A stretch of DNA of 64,000 nucleotides from Sipunculus nudus (GCA_026874595.1 CM049311.1:61572453-61636452), one strand, 5' to 3'; shown: positions 10,786-25,476, counted from the first letter of the stretch. Program-made: numbers and translations. Notes: generated by a model not told the origin, from the letters alone.

Positions 10786-12699
10786 AGAGGGTTTCACATG
10801 CAGAATTTTTCTCCATGTATAGCTGTAAAGGCTTCCAGTGTAGGAACTTGTTAACTAAACACACTAAACTCTACTATCTGTACTATCCTACTATCTCTAC
10901 TATCCTTTGCTTCTCCCTCTCTCCAAGAACTCTCAGTTCAGACTGCCTAACATCCTTCTATCTCGTCTTATGTCTTGTCTTCACTTTTTACCCTTAACCA
11001 ACCAGGCATCTCAAACCAAAATATTAACCAGTGATATTCCATGACCACACAGTAAAACTCTCTTTATTCCTATGTTCTATTTTTCTCTGAAGACCTCTCC
11101 TAATCAGTACCAGGGCTAACTTACACTTTAGATGCCAGGCATCTCCTTCAAAGCTAATCACACAGTTAACCTACTGATTGCACTAAGAAAGCCCCCAGTT
11201 GTTCACAGAAATTTACATGTGTTTGACACCTTCCCTAAATCTTGACTTGACCATTGCTGCCAGTAAAGCATTATTAAATATTATTTGTAATTACTAAACA
11301 TGCTCAGTTCATTAAGTAATCTTGTACATAAAGACATACAAAAAACAACCTTACTGAACAAATAGATAAATATTCAAACTTTTTTTAACCTACAATCCTG
11401 TCCTATGTCATAAATACATGCAGAATGTTGTCGAGATATATACCGTGTCACCATTGTGACAATCACAACAGTGTTGAACATGTTTTTGAGCTTGGTATTG
11501 CTTTCAACGAATCAGCAACGACAAAAAAGAAATAATTATTCATTGTATTATTTTAAATATCGGATATCATTCTTTTTGATTGTTTATAAAAGCATCTACA
11601 CCGAAACATTTGGTCAAAATTGGCTTTGTGAGTGTTGATTTATATATTTGTATAATTTTCATGCTTTGAGAAGGGTATTGACACTTTCTTCTCATGTTTC
11701 AACCCTTTGATTGTATGTCTATCTGAATGACAGCACTGGCCGACGTGCTTATTAGAAGCAGTAATCCTGTCTTACATCATGTGAAAGCGTCACATGCTTT
11801 AACTCAAAATACTTTACAATGTAGGGAGTCAGGTGGTTGGGGCAGCACACAGGCACTACGATAAAAGAAACAAGCTTCAAAACAGTTCATCTAGCATGCG
11901 CAAGATCGGGTTGAGCCAGTTTTGTAATGGTAAACAGACACGTAGATTGTGTTTGCTCGCAACCAGAACCATAACCACGTATAAAACAGGAGAGACTATA
12001 TTCGTGTTTCGAGATGGTTTTGCCGGGGAACTTTTGAATTAAGTCAAAATGTACTAATAACGTGAGATAATATTCGTACAATTTTTGCAAATAATTATGC
12101 ACCTTTTTAACTACAATTTATTTAATAATTACACATTGGCAGTTTTTAACAGAATAAAGGAGTTTACGATGTTGGATGTTTTTTTTAAATATTTTATTCA
12201 ATTATTTGGCATCGCAGTTCATTTTCAGACAGGATTAGTGGCTCATAAACTATACTTAAGCTTGCATGCATGGGTAATATTTACTATTCATACATATATT
12301 CAGTGGTCATGGTGTGCATTGTTTCTCATACGTGCATTAATCTGTTGACTGCTTGCCTCTTATAGCACTGAATCTAGGCGATTTATATTGTGTAACAATA
12401 ATTGATATATACTTTCTACCATTTACACTCCCTAAGTTACTTGTTTAGAGAGATTCCTACTAATCAGTTGATTTAATTTTTAGCTTATTTTTGTCTTTAC
12501 ATTTAATGTGCACGTGATTTATTATTTAAAACATTGTTAACTGACCCAAATATTCATGAATGGAAAAATATTAATGTCTATTTCTTTTTGTAAACAAAAT
12601 TCAAATATCCACGGACCTAGTGGTTATAGACAATTTATCTACAACAAGTAAATGATTTTTATAAACATACACATATATGATTTTTATGATATAAAAAGG

Positions 12700-12701
<2 letters not shown>

Positions 12702-12741
<40 letters not shown>
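12702..12741. repeat. (AT)n microsatellite
   Basis: About 40 bases of pure TA repeat in intergenic DNA, followed by about 230 bases of further AT-rich sequence. Confidence 0.95.
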
Positions 12742-12744
<3 letters not shown>

Positions 12745-13229
12745 CACACATACCTGTTAGGCCTACTATATTCCTGTTACAAAAAACTTATTGACAATTT
12801 TTAACTCATTGTATTCTATGAATTTTTAATTATTATTAGAAAAGAAATATAACACTATACACTATATTATTATAATGTATTATTATTAAAAAAATATTGA
12901 ACTATATTATTAATATTAAAGTGTATTAATAGAAATTTTATAGCTATATATATATATTAATTATAATATATAAAATATCAACAGGTATAACCCATCTTTC
13001 ATTTATTTATTTTTTACTTAAATGTGTGGACATTGTCGTTTAGTTCTTAATGTAATTAATAAAACTATCAGACTCAGAAATAACACATTGGAGTAAAATG
13101 GTATTAGTTAAAACTAAACAAAAAGAAATATCTGTCACCTAAAACATCAAAGAAATCTCACTTTAAAACATTATAAAATACAAAACAAATAATTGATTAC
13201 ACGCAAGAAATAGGAGGCCACAGTGAGGC

Positions 13230-13757
13230 GGGGGGGGGGGGGGGGGGACAGGGATGGGTGGAGGTTCAGGAATGTCTTATTTAACTATGCCTCATTTAGA
13301 GTTCGTGTAAGGGGTGGGCCATTCGATACCCATGGAAAGGGATAGGGGGGATGGTGCGGTAGGGGGGCTGGGGGGGTTCATTGCAACATCCTCTAAATAA
13401 CATTCATGTGCCATGCATCAAAATCACGATATGTAAGAATGTGTATTTTTTGCCTGTGTTTCGATCAGTTTGTGCTATGCTCAAAATCATTGATTGAATC
13501 AATTAATTAGATACATTTAAATGGTCTTGTCGTTTTCATATGTCAAAGTAGAAATTTTCTGTAGGTAGTGGATCAGTAGAAGTATCGATGATTGAGTAAC
13601 ATTTGAGTGAAATATATTACACCTTTTAAACCCATATGAATTATGATGTAATATTTCACCCCTTTCACAAAAGTAGAACCAGTGCTTGACAGATACTACT
13701 ATCAAAGGAAGTGGCAGCCAAAGTGCCCTCCTTTCCTCCCCCCCCCCCCCCCCCCCC
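13230..13757. repeat. Paired G-run and C-run, 0.5 kb apart
   Basis: A run of 18 G (13230-13247) and a run of 20 C (13738-13757) face each other as an inverted pair. Each is next to purine-rich (left) or pyrimidine-rich (right) DNA. They could pair with each other or form quadruplex/triplex structures; no gene lies between them. Confidence 0.7.
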
Positions 13758-14232
13758 ATTCTTTTTTTTATGGCGGATTTATTTTAATGGATGTTAATTC
13801 TGAAAGATATAATTAACATATATATATATGTCTATACTGACATATTAAAATCAATGGCTTTGTATTTACATCAAATTCTATATTTGGTGCATGGTATTTT
13901 AGTGATTAATGCAGTCAATATTTTATATAAATTCCAAGGAAACTGCCCTAATATGCTTCATATGGAAAAAAATAAATAAAAATAAAAGGCAGACAACATA
14001 CTCCCAAACATTCCATGCATAAAACACCAATTAAGTACGAACTATTTATAGATGGATGTTCAAAACGTATTTGGTACATCAAAGGTACACACGTGCATAT
14101 ATATAATCTTTAATAATCTTTATAAATTGTCCAGCAGTTTTGCATGCTGAAATGTGAGCATTCAAAGTGACGATATATCATATGCTTCATATAATATAGG
14201 GGCTAACTGCAGCAACTTGGTTTTGTCCTAGT

Positions 14233-14343
14233 CCAGAACTGGACTGTTCAGGGACCATAAAAAGTATAATATATATATAATATGATACTTAAGTGATTAT
14301 AAATGTTACTATCACTATCAGGCCCCGAACAGTCCAGTTCTGG
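14233..14343. repeat. Hairpin (inverted repeat)
   Basis: The left arm begins CCAGAACTGGACTGTTC and the right arm ends GAACAGTCCAGTTCTGG. The arms are about 23 bases with one or two differences and flank about 65 bases of AT-rich loop. Each arm itself contains the palindrome CCAGAACTGG or its equivalent. Confidence 0.85.
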
Positions 14344-15195
14344 TCTATATAGGCTTAATTTGTCCATGACATGGTCATGAGAGTCATCAGTATATAATAC
14401 AGCATTAATATTATCATTTCAGTGATCAGTATGAACTAATATTATGAAATGTTACAATATTATAGCATTATCTACACATCTAGCCCAAAGTTAATTACGT
14501 ATCATACTGTCTTGAAGCACTGGCCTTCAAGATAAAACAGTGTTATTATATAAACACAGGATTATTATTGAAATTTTAGATAGAACTCTATATATATTTA
14601 AAGATGCGTTTCGTGTAAAAAAATAATCTAAATACTCATGATTTATAAACGATTACTAACCTTCCTATCAAAGTCTTGAAAAAGACCTCTACATTAAATA
14701 AAAAAAAATTCAATGTGGATTTTAAATAAGAAATCAGCACCGTCGCATGTCCACTTGAACATTGCCATTACATTATTGGTGACTCTGTGACCGTGTGAGC
14801 CATGTGGAGTGAGCGACTGCACGAGTACTTGTATTTGTTACATTTTGTTTAAGCTGGCCAGCAGAAGAGTTCTAACCTGCTTTGGCGAATCTGTAACACT
14901 TTTACGGGTGTCATTTTCAATCGGAGGGCGTCCACTGAAAATATTAATACATATGTAGGAAGCATTGGAACGTGACTTTCCGTCATTTCTATCATTTACA
15001 TGCTTGGTCAAGGAACGTGTTTTGGTAATGGTGACCTTTGACCCTGACTAGCATGCATTGCGAGTCGCGAGATGCTGAAATGGTCTATTCATAATAGGTA
15101 CTTAATTTTTTCAGGGCAGGTGTATATTAACAAAATCCCGGTCAAGTTTAAAGATTGTGAAATATAGTGTGTTTATAGGCTTTGATGAACTGGAA

Positions 15196-15314
15196 CGACT
15201 GGACTAGACTGGTACCCTGCTCTATTATGGCCATCAGCCAAGCATATGATTGGCCTAGACCAGCGGTGCCATAATAGAGCGGGGGTACCAGTCTACGACT
15301 GGACCAGACTGGTG
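15196..15314. mobile_element. Small hairpin insertion flanked by direct repeats
   Basis: An inverted repeat (left GGTACCCTGCTCTATTATGG, right CCATAATAGAGCGGGGGTAC, loop about 38 bases) sits between two 19-base direct repeats, ACGACTGGACYAGACTGGT, at 15196-15214 and 15296-15314. This is consistent with a very small MITE and its target duplication, or with a local duplication. Confidence 0.5.
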
Positions 15315-16270
15315 GCGACACCTACAACATCTGAATTTTTACGAATTGTTATCGCCTTTTTTTCAAGTTATGCCTTGTGAGATAATTAAAAATAGGTACT
15401 CCATTTCCTGAGAGCTCATGTACATCAACAAAGGCCCAGCCAAGTTCGAAGATGGGTCACTTTGACATACTTTTCGAATTTTTCAGGAATCACAGGATGG
15501 TTCGGTGTGAAACATGGTGTATTTGTGAGCCCTTGGTAATCTGTAACTGCTGCACTTGGATGATTGCACCACCTATACAGTGTCTGAGCTACAGTGTGCA
15601 ATATATCTCAAAATGAATTAATAATACGGTACTTCATATCTGCAGAGCAGATTTTTAGCAACAAAATCTCGGACAAGTTCAAAGACGGATAGTTTGTGCC
15701 CTCAATTTTTGCTTAAGACATCTTTGTTTACAGGTAATCCCCTGCAAAGTTTAATCATCTTACAAATCTATATAACTTCTGTTACAACGCTTAGAAAGTA
15801 CATCATGCTCTAGTCGCCCAGGTTTACAACTTGAAGAGACATTTGTAAAAATATACATGTATGCAAAAACCGATATTTCAAACCCATACATGGTGGTTTT
15901 TGACTGAAGGATTTTGTCAGCTTTGCTGATATTCTAGGTTCTAATGCCTACAAAAGGTAGTATAAGTTAACTTTCATTTCAAATCGTAAAGGATATACTA
16001 GTATTAGCTTTCTCAGTTTTCAGTTTATGTTAATATATGATACTACAGCCGTTTCTTTGTTTGTTTGTTTGAACATGGCTGATAATTCCGGTTGGTTGAT
16101 GTTGGTCAATGTGACCTCATTTCGGTTTTCAAACTTGCGTGCCCCTGCAGGCTAAGGTAATACAAATCGTTGCAGGCCGAGGGCAACTGATATCGGATGT
16201 GATACTTGTGTTGCATTTGAGGTGAAGACCGTTAAGTTGCAGCATTATTGGTCAAGGTATTTAACCTTTA

Positions 16271-16272
<2 letters not shown>

Positions 16273-16319
<47 letters not shown>
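16273..16319. repeat. (AT)n microsatellite
   Basis: About 47 bases of AT repeat in intergenic DNA. Confidence 0.95.
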
Positions 16320-16323
<4 letters not shown>

Positions 16324-19300
16324 TAATATGGGAAATAGGCTTAATATGGAGGTTATCGGCTTGCTGAATATGACACCAAGGTGGTTTTCTAATTAGCTAT
16401 AACACGCATTAAATCAAATAACATGTGAAATGTTATGTTTCTTTAAAAAAATAAAGATATAGTTATTGCATCTTTATAAGTATGCATTAAGTGAAATAGT
16501 TAGAGCAGTGAAATAGTTAGAACAGTGAAATAGTTAGATCGTTCCATATTGATATTTCGATATACTTGTTCTATGTGCATTTTGATACAAAACGTAAAAT
16601 GTAGGTACCAAATATTGGATGCAATGTATCGATATCCCATAAGTTTTAAGAACTTATGCATTTTAAGAATATAAAATACTCTTATCAGTAAAGAAGGTGC
16701 CTTCGATGACCTGTATATATATCCATAATAGATGGAATATTATTTGATGAACATTTGTAATAAAATAGAATTAGTCGCGGTGCAGTTACTATAAAGTACA
16801 GGTGGTAAATGATGGTAAAGTATAAAATATACCAATAATTTATGTATGATGTGTGTGTGTACAAATACGCGTGTGTGTAAAATAAACAGTGCACTCAGCA
16901 ACATAAATATATAATATTGAAGGTCTAGCATATTAGAATAATATAGAAAATGTATAAACTGGATAAACTAAGGTGGTAGTTCTCATAGTAACACAGTAGC
17001 TTCAACTGAATCAGATTAGTCAGATATGTAGATTAATTAAATCAGAATATATGTCTTTGGTTCTTTGAAAAATTGTTACGGTATAACCACGCTTGTTAAA
17101 TAAACTGATATGGTAAAATGGCTGTGGTAAAAACGGAAAAATGCAAAACAACATGGAACAGGATCAAGTTTTGAATTTGGAAATTCATACCATTACAGTC
17201 CAATAAGTAGATCTGATTGGCCCTTTCAATGGTAGTAGCATTCGTGTGGCTCCATAAAAGGCGGAGCTGACCTGAAAAATACCAGGGGAAATCCCCGGCG
17301 TCATCCATATCGCGGCAGGCTAATCTTTAGCTAACCTTTGAGCGGAAGGTGACCTGGGAAAAGTTTAATGGAAATGACCTGGAAAAGCTGTTTATTTTGT
17401 TACACTAAAGTAAACACAAGGCTAAGTTATGGAAATTGACATACATTTCTAATAACGTACTTGTGGTAAACACTGACTAATATAAAAAACAAAAATCATG
17501 GAAGGGGTTCATACTCTGAATCTGGATCTGTGTATCTCCACATGATGGCGGCAATGAATGCAAAACAAAACAAACAAACAAACAAAAAAAAAAACCAACA
17601 ACACACCTAGGTAAAGTGACAGTTTTTTTAGTATAACGTTTACACCAATAGCCTTTTGCGACACTCATACAGGCGACAGTCCCATATACAACACGTATAT
17701 ACAGAACAAAACCGCCATCGTGTAAAGTTAGGTCATCTGATGATAGATATTTAACGTTGAAGCATGAACCATAACACCGACAGGTATACTTATTACAAAA
17801 GTAAACTCACCATGAGTAGACCCACAGACTTCTCTTCACATCCCGCTCCAGTAACTTTATTTCCTGTGTAACACAGATAAACATGAGCAGTATGGTGATC
17901 CAAGAAAGTATACATATACGATGTGCACACAGTGTCCAGGTCCAAGCCAAACACGTGTACAACAAAATATTATAATTATATATGAACCGTGGGCACTAAA
18001 GGGGGTTTCCCCGAAGTTGAATATGCATGACTCCCTCAGTAGGCCTAGTAACGAAATGAAGTCCATTTTGGAAAGGTTTACATACTTTAAACTTTAATGA
18101 CATTTATAAAGATTGAAATAAGCAAAGATTTGGCTTAGATATTTGATTCAGACAGTGTGACGTTTGATCTGTTATTCGGATTAGGTACATGTAGGCCTAA
18201 TTGTTGCAGAATATCCCCGATGGAAATCCCATGGGTAATCGTGTTTTCGTCTGTTCCAACCAGATGGCGCCCCTTACCGGATCTAGGGTCATTTGAACCA
18301 CACTGGCGTCACTTATACTCGAGTCTATCATGAATTTAGATGAATACATGAGATGTCGTCCAAGGTTGTGGTCCCATACATAAACATGCTTTTTCGGCAG
18401 ATCGTTTCCTTAGACATACTATATATGAAAACTTCGAGGGGGGGGGGGGGGGTAATGTTTGAAATCGAAGTATTTATACCAGCCCGTTCTAAATCAGTGT
18501 TTTGTATAACTCCTACAAAGATTTCTTAAAATTGACGTCATCATATTCATAGTCTGGGATATATTAAGAACATAATTGTGATTTAAAAAGAAATATTATT
18601 GGCTGTTTAAGTGTTAACTATTGTTTAAGCGGGATATATCTACTTAACTCAATCGTGCATTTCTTAAAAAAATGTTATTTGCGGTCATGGGTAGCACCTT
18701 GAAGCCCTCTGCGACTTAAAAAGTAATGCCCTAAATCTGCCCTCGGCCTTCATCATAACAAACATGTTTGAGAATAAATCGCAAAATGTTGTTAATTATA
18801 AACCTAATTTAATGAGAGAGAGAGAGAAGCAGCAGCAGCATAAAAATAATCGTCATGTCTGTCTTTAATGAACCAAATCTGGAAATGGCATTACCAATCT
18901 GTTCATCATATTTGGTTACAGGTACATGTATAGTCCGTATTTCAATACATAAAACAAGTATGTAGATTTATTGAAGTAACGAGCAGTAAAAGCAGGTTTA
19001 TTCAATTTATGTATTGGGGAGGAATGATATGTATGTGCGTGTACAGGTTGGGTAAGGAAGGGTTACTTTAAAAAGTAAATGCAAACTGAATGTTTAAACT
19101 AGTTTCAAGTAATTCTGCACGGCAAAAGTAAGACACGTATACCTAGAACGCCTATCAATGAATAACAAAATGTAAAAATTCCTGGTATACGAGTGATGAA
19201 TAATGCGAAGGGGAGGGGGGGGGGGGGGGGGCATGGTTGTTCGGCATATTCATAATCAAGCACAGCAATACCACGATGTCCAGGGCGTTTTTCAAAATAT

Positions 19301-20689
19301 TCAGTTAAAAGTTCCAAGGAATAACACAGAGTTAATAAAATTCCATATCACTATCTTCCGCGCAGGGTTCGCGTCCCCATATCGGACCCTTTTTTTTAAA
19401 TATATTTGTATTTGAGTATGTTATAGGTAGTAACTTTAAAGTGACCTCAACCGTTACATATGTATGTCATTAATAGTGATGTGAGAAATATATTGGCGTT
19501 TAGGGTGATAAGTGTATGTGTTTTATGAAAAACTAAAATGTTCATAATCATACATGCAGTAAATAATTAAAATGCATTATTTTAAATGTTCTATTGCATT
19601 TTTAATCTTATTCACTCTTAAAAAGTGCATGATACATGTCACCTCTGTCACTTTTCCATGAATATGCTAATCCACGATTTTTTTGCAAACAAAATCTAAA
19701 TCAGATTAGTTTATTTTCCTAGAAGTAAATTAGTTAACATGCGTTAACCCGCCGTGTGTTAGAAGGCATATTCCAGTGATTATATTAAAGTTGCCTGAAT
19801 TTCCCCAGTTATAGATCCCTCACGTCCCTCCGAGATCACAGCAGAGCCCTGCCGATTGTCTAAAGTTTGAATATAAATAGCTGGTTATCACTTCGTAATA
19901 CATATGTATTCCCTGTCTCAAACATGTTAGAAACAAGTGGTCCAGTTGACAGTATGACCTGTAAACTTATGGGCCCCTTTCATTACTTATAGTCACTCGT
20001 TCAACATTTTTTTCAGTAGAGGCTGATATATACACCAAATAACATGAATGACAACTTTCGGTCTCAAGATGATCTGAGATCATCACGCATAACAAATTTT
20101 AAGGCAACCGAGGCAAGATTTATTGCATGGATAATAGGTTCTTTTTTTAATGGAACTAAAAGTTTCGATGTAAATAAAACACACACAAAAAAAACATGTT
20201 CACCGATTTCATAATAATTATTCCATCCATCATGTTTACATTGTATATCATGTCGAGCTTAGTTTCAAGTTTCAATCTGTAATTTTTTTATGATAAAAGT
20301 ATAACTTCAGTCTTTAAATTTGGGATTTGTTAATATAGAATATAAACCAAGATGCCCAGGGGTCTAATGTGTTCCCGCATACTGTGCATAATCAAAAATA
20401 AAACCGTGGAAACGACTCAGTCTTAAATTTGCTTACCAGTCACATAATCAGTAGTTGCAACTGTTCCTGACATAGACGTTGACTTTTCATTAATATACAT
20501 TCAACTGAAAAAATTAAATTTAAATCTCCATAATGAGTGAATTCTAAAAAATAAATTCTTACTCTCTGCATCTTGTTTCACTTGCTTATAGGAATTACTT
20601 ATCATAATATGAAAGCAGGAGAATTATTCTATTCTAATTTATCCATGAACAAAATAAATAATCACTTTGAACAAAAGAGTTAAAAAAAG

Positions 20690-21900
20690 GTAGTACCACC
20701 TGTAGCTTACTTATAAACAGCACTTACATTACCAGTTCTACTGTCCAATATGATGCTTATGGCTGCAGCTGTTCCAGAGATATTTGGTTAATGACATGTT
20801 TCATATGCATTCCAAAAATTTGTCCAATTTGTCAACTAAATTAGAAGTTCAGCCGGTTCCGGTCAGTTCATACTCATTTAATATGCTTGTCCAAGGGAAC
20901 ATTATACCATGATCTGAAGGCTCAAGTTTTAACCTGTTTCGGATTCGACAGTCACACGACCCTTTTTAATCAAAAATCTGGTTCTAAATGCTACAGCCAT
21001 AATAGTCCTGATATATTCGGTAACTAACAATACATCATGTATGTAAACACATACAGATGTCCAATTTTGGGTTGACCTAATTTGAAGCTCCATAAAGCGG
21101 TCATCTTGAAAATCAATCGACTTAGTTCATACTCATTTTATTCCTCTTTCTCTAGGAAATGTATACATATGATATCCAAACTATAATTACTTTAGTACAC
21201 ATCTTGGCAAAAGCGGAAAAGACCACTTCAAACCTTATAAAGTAGGTCAATATAGTAGCTCAAAATCACAATATGATGACATGATTAAAATTACTGAGAA
21301 ACTGGTGCTGAAAAGGGCTGTCCTTTTGGAAATATCTGGCATGCTAATATATCAAATGGTCAACTTTTGCGATCGACAAAATCTGTAGTTCCGGAAAGAC
21401 GCCATCTTGAAAATAAATATCTTGAATTTGTAATCATTTTGTTCCCCTTCCTCCAAAAAATATGTAATTGAAGTCACGATATTAATGCTTTATGACTTAT
21501 CTCGGGAAAAAGCAGAAAAGACCATTTTAGACAGCAGAAATAGGTCAACATAGGTGCAGCTCTGAATCATAAATAAAGCGGTCACATGATCAATATTACT
21601 GTGACATTCCATGCAGAAGGATGCAGCCGTGAATGAGACATAATAAACAGACATCAGCAAACACAACGAATTACCAAATTTTGCAATCGATAAAAATCTT
21701 TAAGTTTCGTAGCGACGCCATTTTGAAAATAATTTAACTGAATTCTTGCATGCAAATTTTATTCCCCGTCCTCTTAGGAGTTGTTAGCTATGATATAAAA
21801 GCCAAAATGTAAACAGTAACCCTAGTCCGCTAAGACTGGGTCAACGTAGGTATCGCTACCAAAAGCATATACCTGCATATTCATTGTACATGATCAAAAA
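20690..21900. repeat. Diverged tandem repeat, about 300-316 bp period
   Basis: The phrase TCTTGAAAAT (or TTTTGAAAAT) recurs at 21104, 21405 and 21721. Each is preceded by a GCGATCGACAAAAT-like segment or a related sequence and followed by TCATTTTATTCCCC-like sequence. GTTCATACTCATTT at about 20868 and 21127 marks an earlier unit. Roughly four strongly diverged units are visible; no ORF is conserved across them. Confidence 0.6.
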
Positions 21901-22336
21901 GACTGCAGACAATCTTGAAGACATATGCAGTGGCTGTTGGTAACAGGCGGTTGACGGTGGACGGTCGAAAGATAAGTTCACAGAGTAAACTAAAAAGGAC
22001 ACCAGTCATGCCAGCATACTGAAGAGTGTAAAAAAAAGCACATTCAAGTGTCTCTTTTGTTTGCCAATAATTTGCGCTTAATTAAGTATTCATGCATCAT
22101 GCATCTTAAGTTACGTCTCCACAGGAACTTCTGCTGGATTTCAGTTACTCCAGGTCTTTTTTTCTGATAGACAGAGGACTTCCAGCTACTGCGGAGAAAA
22201 CACTTGTTATTTATACGTGTTTACACGCTTAGTTGACCAAGGGAAATCCCAGTCGTAATGGAAATGTACGGGAACTGACACGTGTAACCAAACCGTAGAA
22301 GTAAAACAAGGCACGTATTAGCTTTGACCCATTTAT

Positions 22337-22360
22337 TATTACACACACACACACACACAC

Positions 22361-22391
<31 letters not shown>
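22337..22391. repeat. (CA)n and (TAA)n microsatellites
   Basis: An AC repeat of about 24 bases is followed by a TAA repeat of about 25 bases. They account for the Tyr/Val-Cys runs in a minus-strand ORF here, which I do not regard as a gene. Confidence 0.95.
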
Positions 22392-22392
<1 letters not shown>

Positions 22393-22949
22393 GTAAAGAT
22401 GGCCGAGTAAACTCCCTCTCATGAAATGCTTCATGAGCCTCGCAATATACAACAGGTACACGTGATACAACACAGGCAACCTTGACGTTTCCGTGTTTAC
22501 TTATAGATGTTGTTTTTGTTGAACACCTGAACCAGATCATGCTTTCTTTTACTGTAGTATCCTGGAACGAAATAACCTAAATAAACACATGACACAAGCA
22601 CTGCATTTGAATGCTATCATACATTTGTTGGAAAACTTGAAACCGATGCCCTGACAGATGTACATCAAGATTCACAGAAGTAGGCCTCATGATCATCTCA
22701 GCAACCGGTTGCCTGTTACATTGAGTCAAGAATCGGGTAAATATTATTACGAATATATATATATATAACTGTCGTAAATTGTCCTAAATATATTTTTTCA
22801 ATCTTATATAATACTTGTTTAGAAACCTCGAGTTGAAATTCCATGTCATCTAGAGCCATCAGCAGTATGGAAATTTTAAGACGTTATGTAGGCCTATGGA
22901 CGGTATTTCAATGTCGAACTAACTGTCTGTTATAGATCTGTGTTTATGT

Positions 22950-22992
22950 AGGCGACAAAAAACAAGGGACCCGTGGGTCGCGTCGCTCAGCT
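22950..22992. repeat. Solo copy of the GACCCATGGGTC element end
   Basis: ACAAGGGACCCGTGGGTCG then CGTCGCTCAGCTAA matches the inverted-repeat ends at 26256-26289 and 29415-29448, with a few differences. Units of the neighbouring satellite are not seen next to it. Confidence 0.6.
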
Positions 22993-23529
22993 AAATTTGA
23001 TTGTGAGAATATGTTTTATAAAAACTTATCATATATGGAAATGTGGCATCAGTGAGACTCCATGACAACATATTTGTATTGGTATCTGAACTGACTGTAA
23101 TATGCATGTTAATTATAAAAAAGGAAGAATGTGGAGATGAGCTGATTAAAGTATAATAATACGCATTGAATTTATTAACTGAAATAAGAGGGCGTAACAA
23201 AATAATCAAAATTTTCAATTTTTCAAAGTCATTCCAGACTGGAGCTATCATTCTGGCCTCTGTGAGTTTGACCTTTGACCTTGTGATCCCAAAAGTTATT
23301 GCGAATAGAGTAGAAAGTCGCTTTTAATTTATCGAGGATGTGCCACTCACAAATTGACTTGCGCTGTGTATAAGTATATTTCAGTTAACGTTATGTCATC
23401 TTTTGTTATTTCTGTCAGTTTTCTTAAAAATGATAGCCTATATATTGTATGCATTTTAAAGGGTCACTCTTGAACATAAGAACATGGGTTTGACCCTCTG
23501 TCAAAAGGGTTGATATATATGAACATGCA

Positions 23530-23532
<3 letters not shown>

Positions 23533-23580
<48 letters not shown>
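23533..23580. repeat. (AT)n microsatellite
   Basis: About 48 bases of AT repeat. It produces an artificial Ile-Tyr run in a minus-strand ORF. Confidence 0.95.
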
Positions 23581-23583
<3 letters not shown>

Positions 23584-25431
23584 CACAGAGATTATGTCTT
23601 TTGGTGTGAGGGATGGAATGTGGGGTGTAATACTCATTCAACCGGCCCCTTACACAAAAGGGCGCAGGATATGAAAAAGAAATAAATAAACAGTTCACTC
23701 AGTTACTGACACTGATTTTCCACTATAAGCAGCCTATAACCATCTTTCAATCTACAAATTTTTATGTGTAAATATAACGAAATTGGTTTCGCCAAAAAAA
23801 AAAAGGCCGGCTGCAGCTGGATCTGGCAGCGCGCAGGAATTCCCCTTATGTTGCTATAAATAGAATAGAATTGTCGAATAAACCAACGGCAGATGCTCTT
23901 TAAGCTTTTTCTTGTACAAGGCTGCATCATATTTTACTTTCTTACGTAATTCATACATCTTAGACAGGATCTTGAAATTTTCTCATTACTGTGTATACAT
24001 ATATGATATCCCAGCTGTACGCCCGAGTCTGTTCATGAAATAAACACACAGTGGGTCATCGGTTCATGACCCTACGCTGATTACACAGAATATTTCCGAT
24101 GGAAATCCCCTGCGTCATCGTTTGATTCAGTTGGTCCCCTTGATCCCTTTGCAGGAGATATGAGTATTTTATCTGTATGAGAGGTCAATTGTTCCACACT
24201 TAGTCAAATATATTGCCACATTAAGCAAATGAATCAGCAAAATATACTTAGTGTATACGCCGTATTCCGGAAACAATATAGCACTGCTAGAAGCATATTA
24301 ATTAACTAGAATATACTTTCTTTCGTCTCAAATGCCTTGAATGTATGTTGCTATGAATTATATGCGGCATACTAATCCAGGATCCGCGAGGCGTAGGGAG
24401 AGAGCATGGGAGTGACAGGGCTAGTAGGTTGCAACCATTCATGTTTCCCGATGACTGAACGTACTAATGACAAATTGAAAATTACAGTGCAAGACAATTA
24501 ACGTGCGGTTGATAGTGACCCTTGGCTGCCACGAACACTCGTATACATTTTCGTACACTGCTGATTAGGTTTCCTTAAATCTAACTGCATGTTATAATGC
24601 ATAATATGTATCCATTCTCTCAGCGGAGGGAACGTTACGGACAGGTAAGGAGAGGGAACGAATTAAAGCTATGGGCTATACCTTAAACCATACCATTATG
24701 TCGTGTAATCATTTAATTAAGTCAGGTAAACCGAAGAATGTCACAAGGCCTCAGTCAAAAGAACTGATCAAGCAATTTAAGATCGAAAGAACAGTAGTCA
24801 TGTTAATCAGATACATACCAAAGGAGCCGAAATGGACCAGTCTATTAAAACCCGGTGTGAAAACAACAGTATTCCCGTTGGAAATCCCAAACGTCAGCAT
24901 GCAGTATCGTGAACCTTAAACAGATGGCGCTACTTTGAGGAGACACGCCGGAGGACGTAACACTACTCCATCTGCTGGCACCAGTTTATACTCAAGTTAA
25001 ATGTGATACAACAGTCAAACCTAACATTTCCTTTGTTTCCATCCTCTCGAATATACATGTATCATGTCAAACATTTACGTCTGTGAATTTTTAGAAGAAC
25101 ATAAATATAGGACATGTAGTTTTATGTTTCATACTATGCCGTTTGAACGGATCCAGATATGTTCTATGTGCATAATGTCAGAACCTGGCCAAAGAGGTCT
25201 AAATAGTAGCAGTCATACTGACGGTCCCGTTGCTACCTCGGTATAATTTCACGAAAATAACGAAAATGTTACATAGTATGTCAAGATGTTCATGTTGATG
25301 ATTCAACGGGAACTTTCACAAACACGGAGAATTTCTTGACTGTAGGGTTATATTTTAGGGCATTGATAAAAAATATATATATAGTAACTTTATGAATATA
25401 TATATGTAATAAATATAATTGCATAACTTTA

Positions 25432-25434
<3 letters not shown>

Positions 25435-25476
<42 letters not shown>
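25435..25476. repeat. (AT)n microsatellite
   Basis: About 42 bases of AT repeat, close to several shorter TA runs (25370-25410). Confidence 0.95.

Larger units (their letters stand above)
10786..20680. other. Intergenic region, no gene recognised
   Basis: Apart from the hairpins and simple repeats listed separately, I see only AT-rich DNA here. Short ORFs (for example 12085-12348 and 17857-18066) have no recognisable motifs or splice context. A small triple repeat of the 17-mer AGTGAAATAGTTAGARC sits at about 16491-16540, and a GA run at about 18811. Confidence 0.6.

Noticed and set aside
23703-23930. Minus-strand 75-codon ORF near 23.8 kb
   Set aside because: No known motif, no supporting splice signals, and low-complexity poly-A stretch inside.
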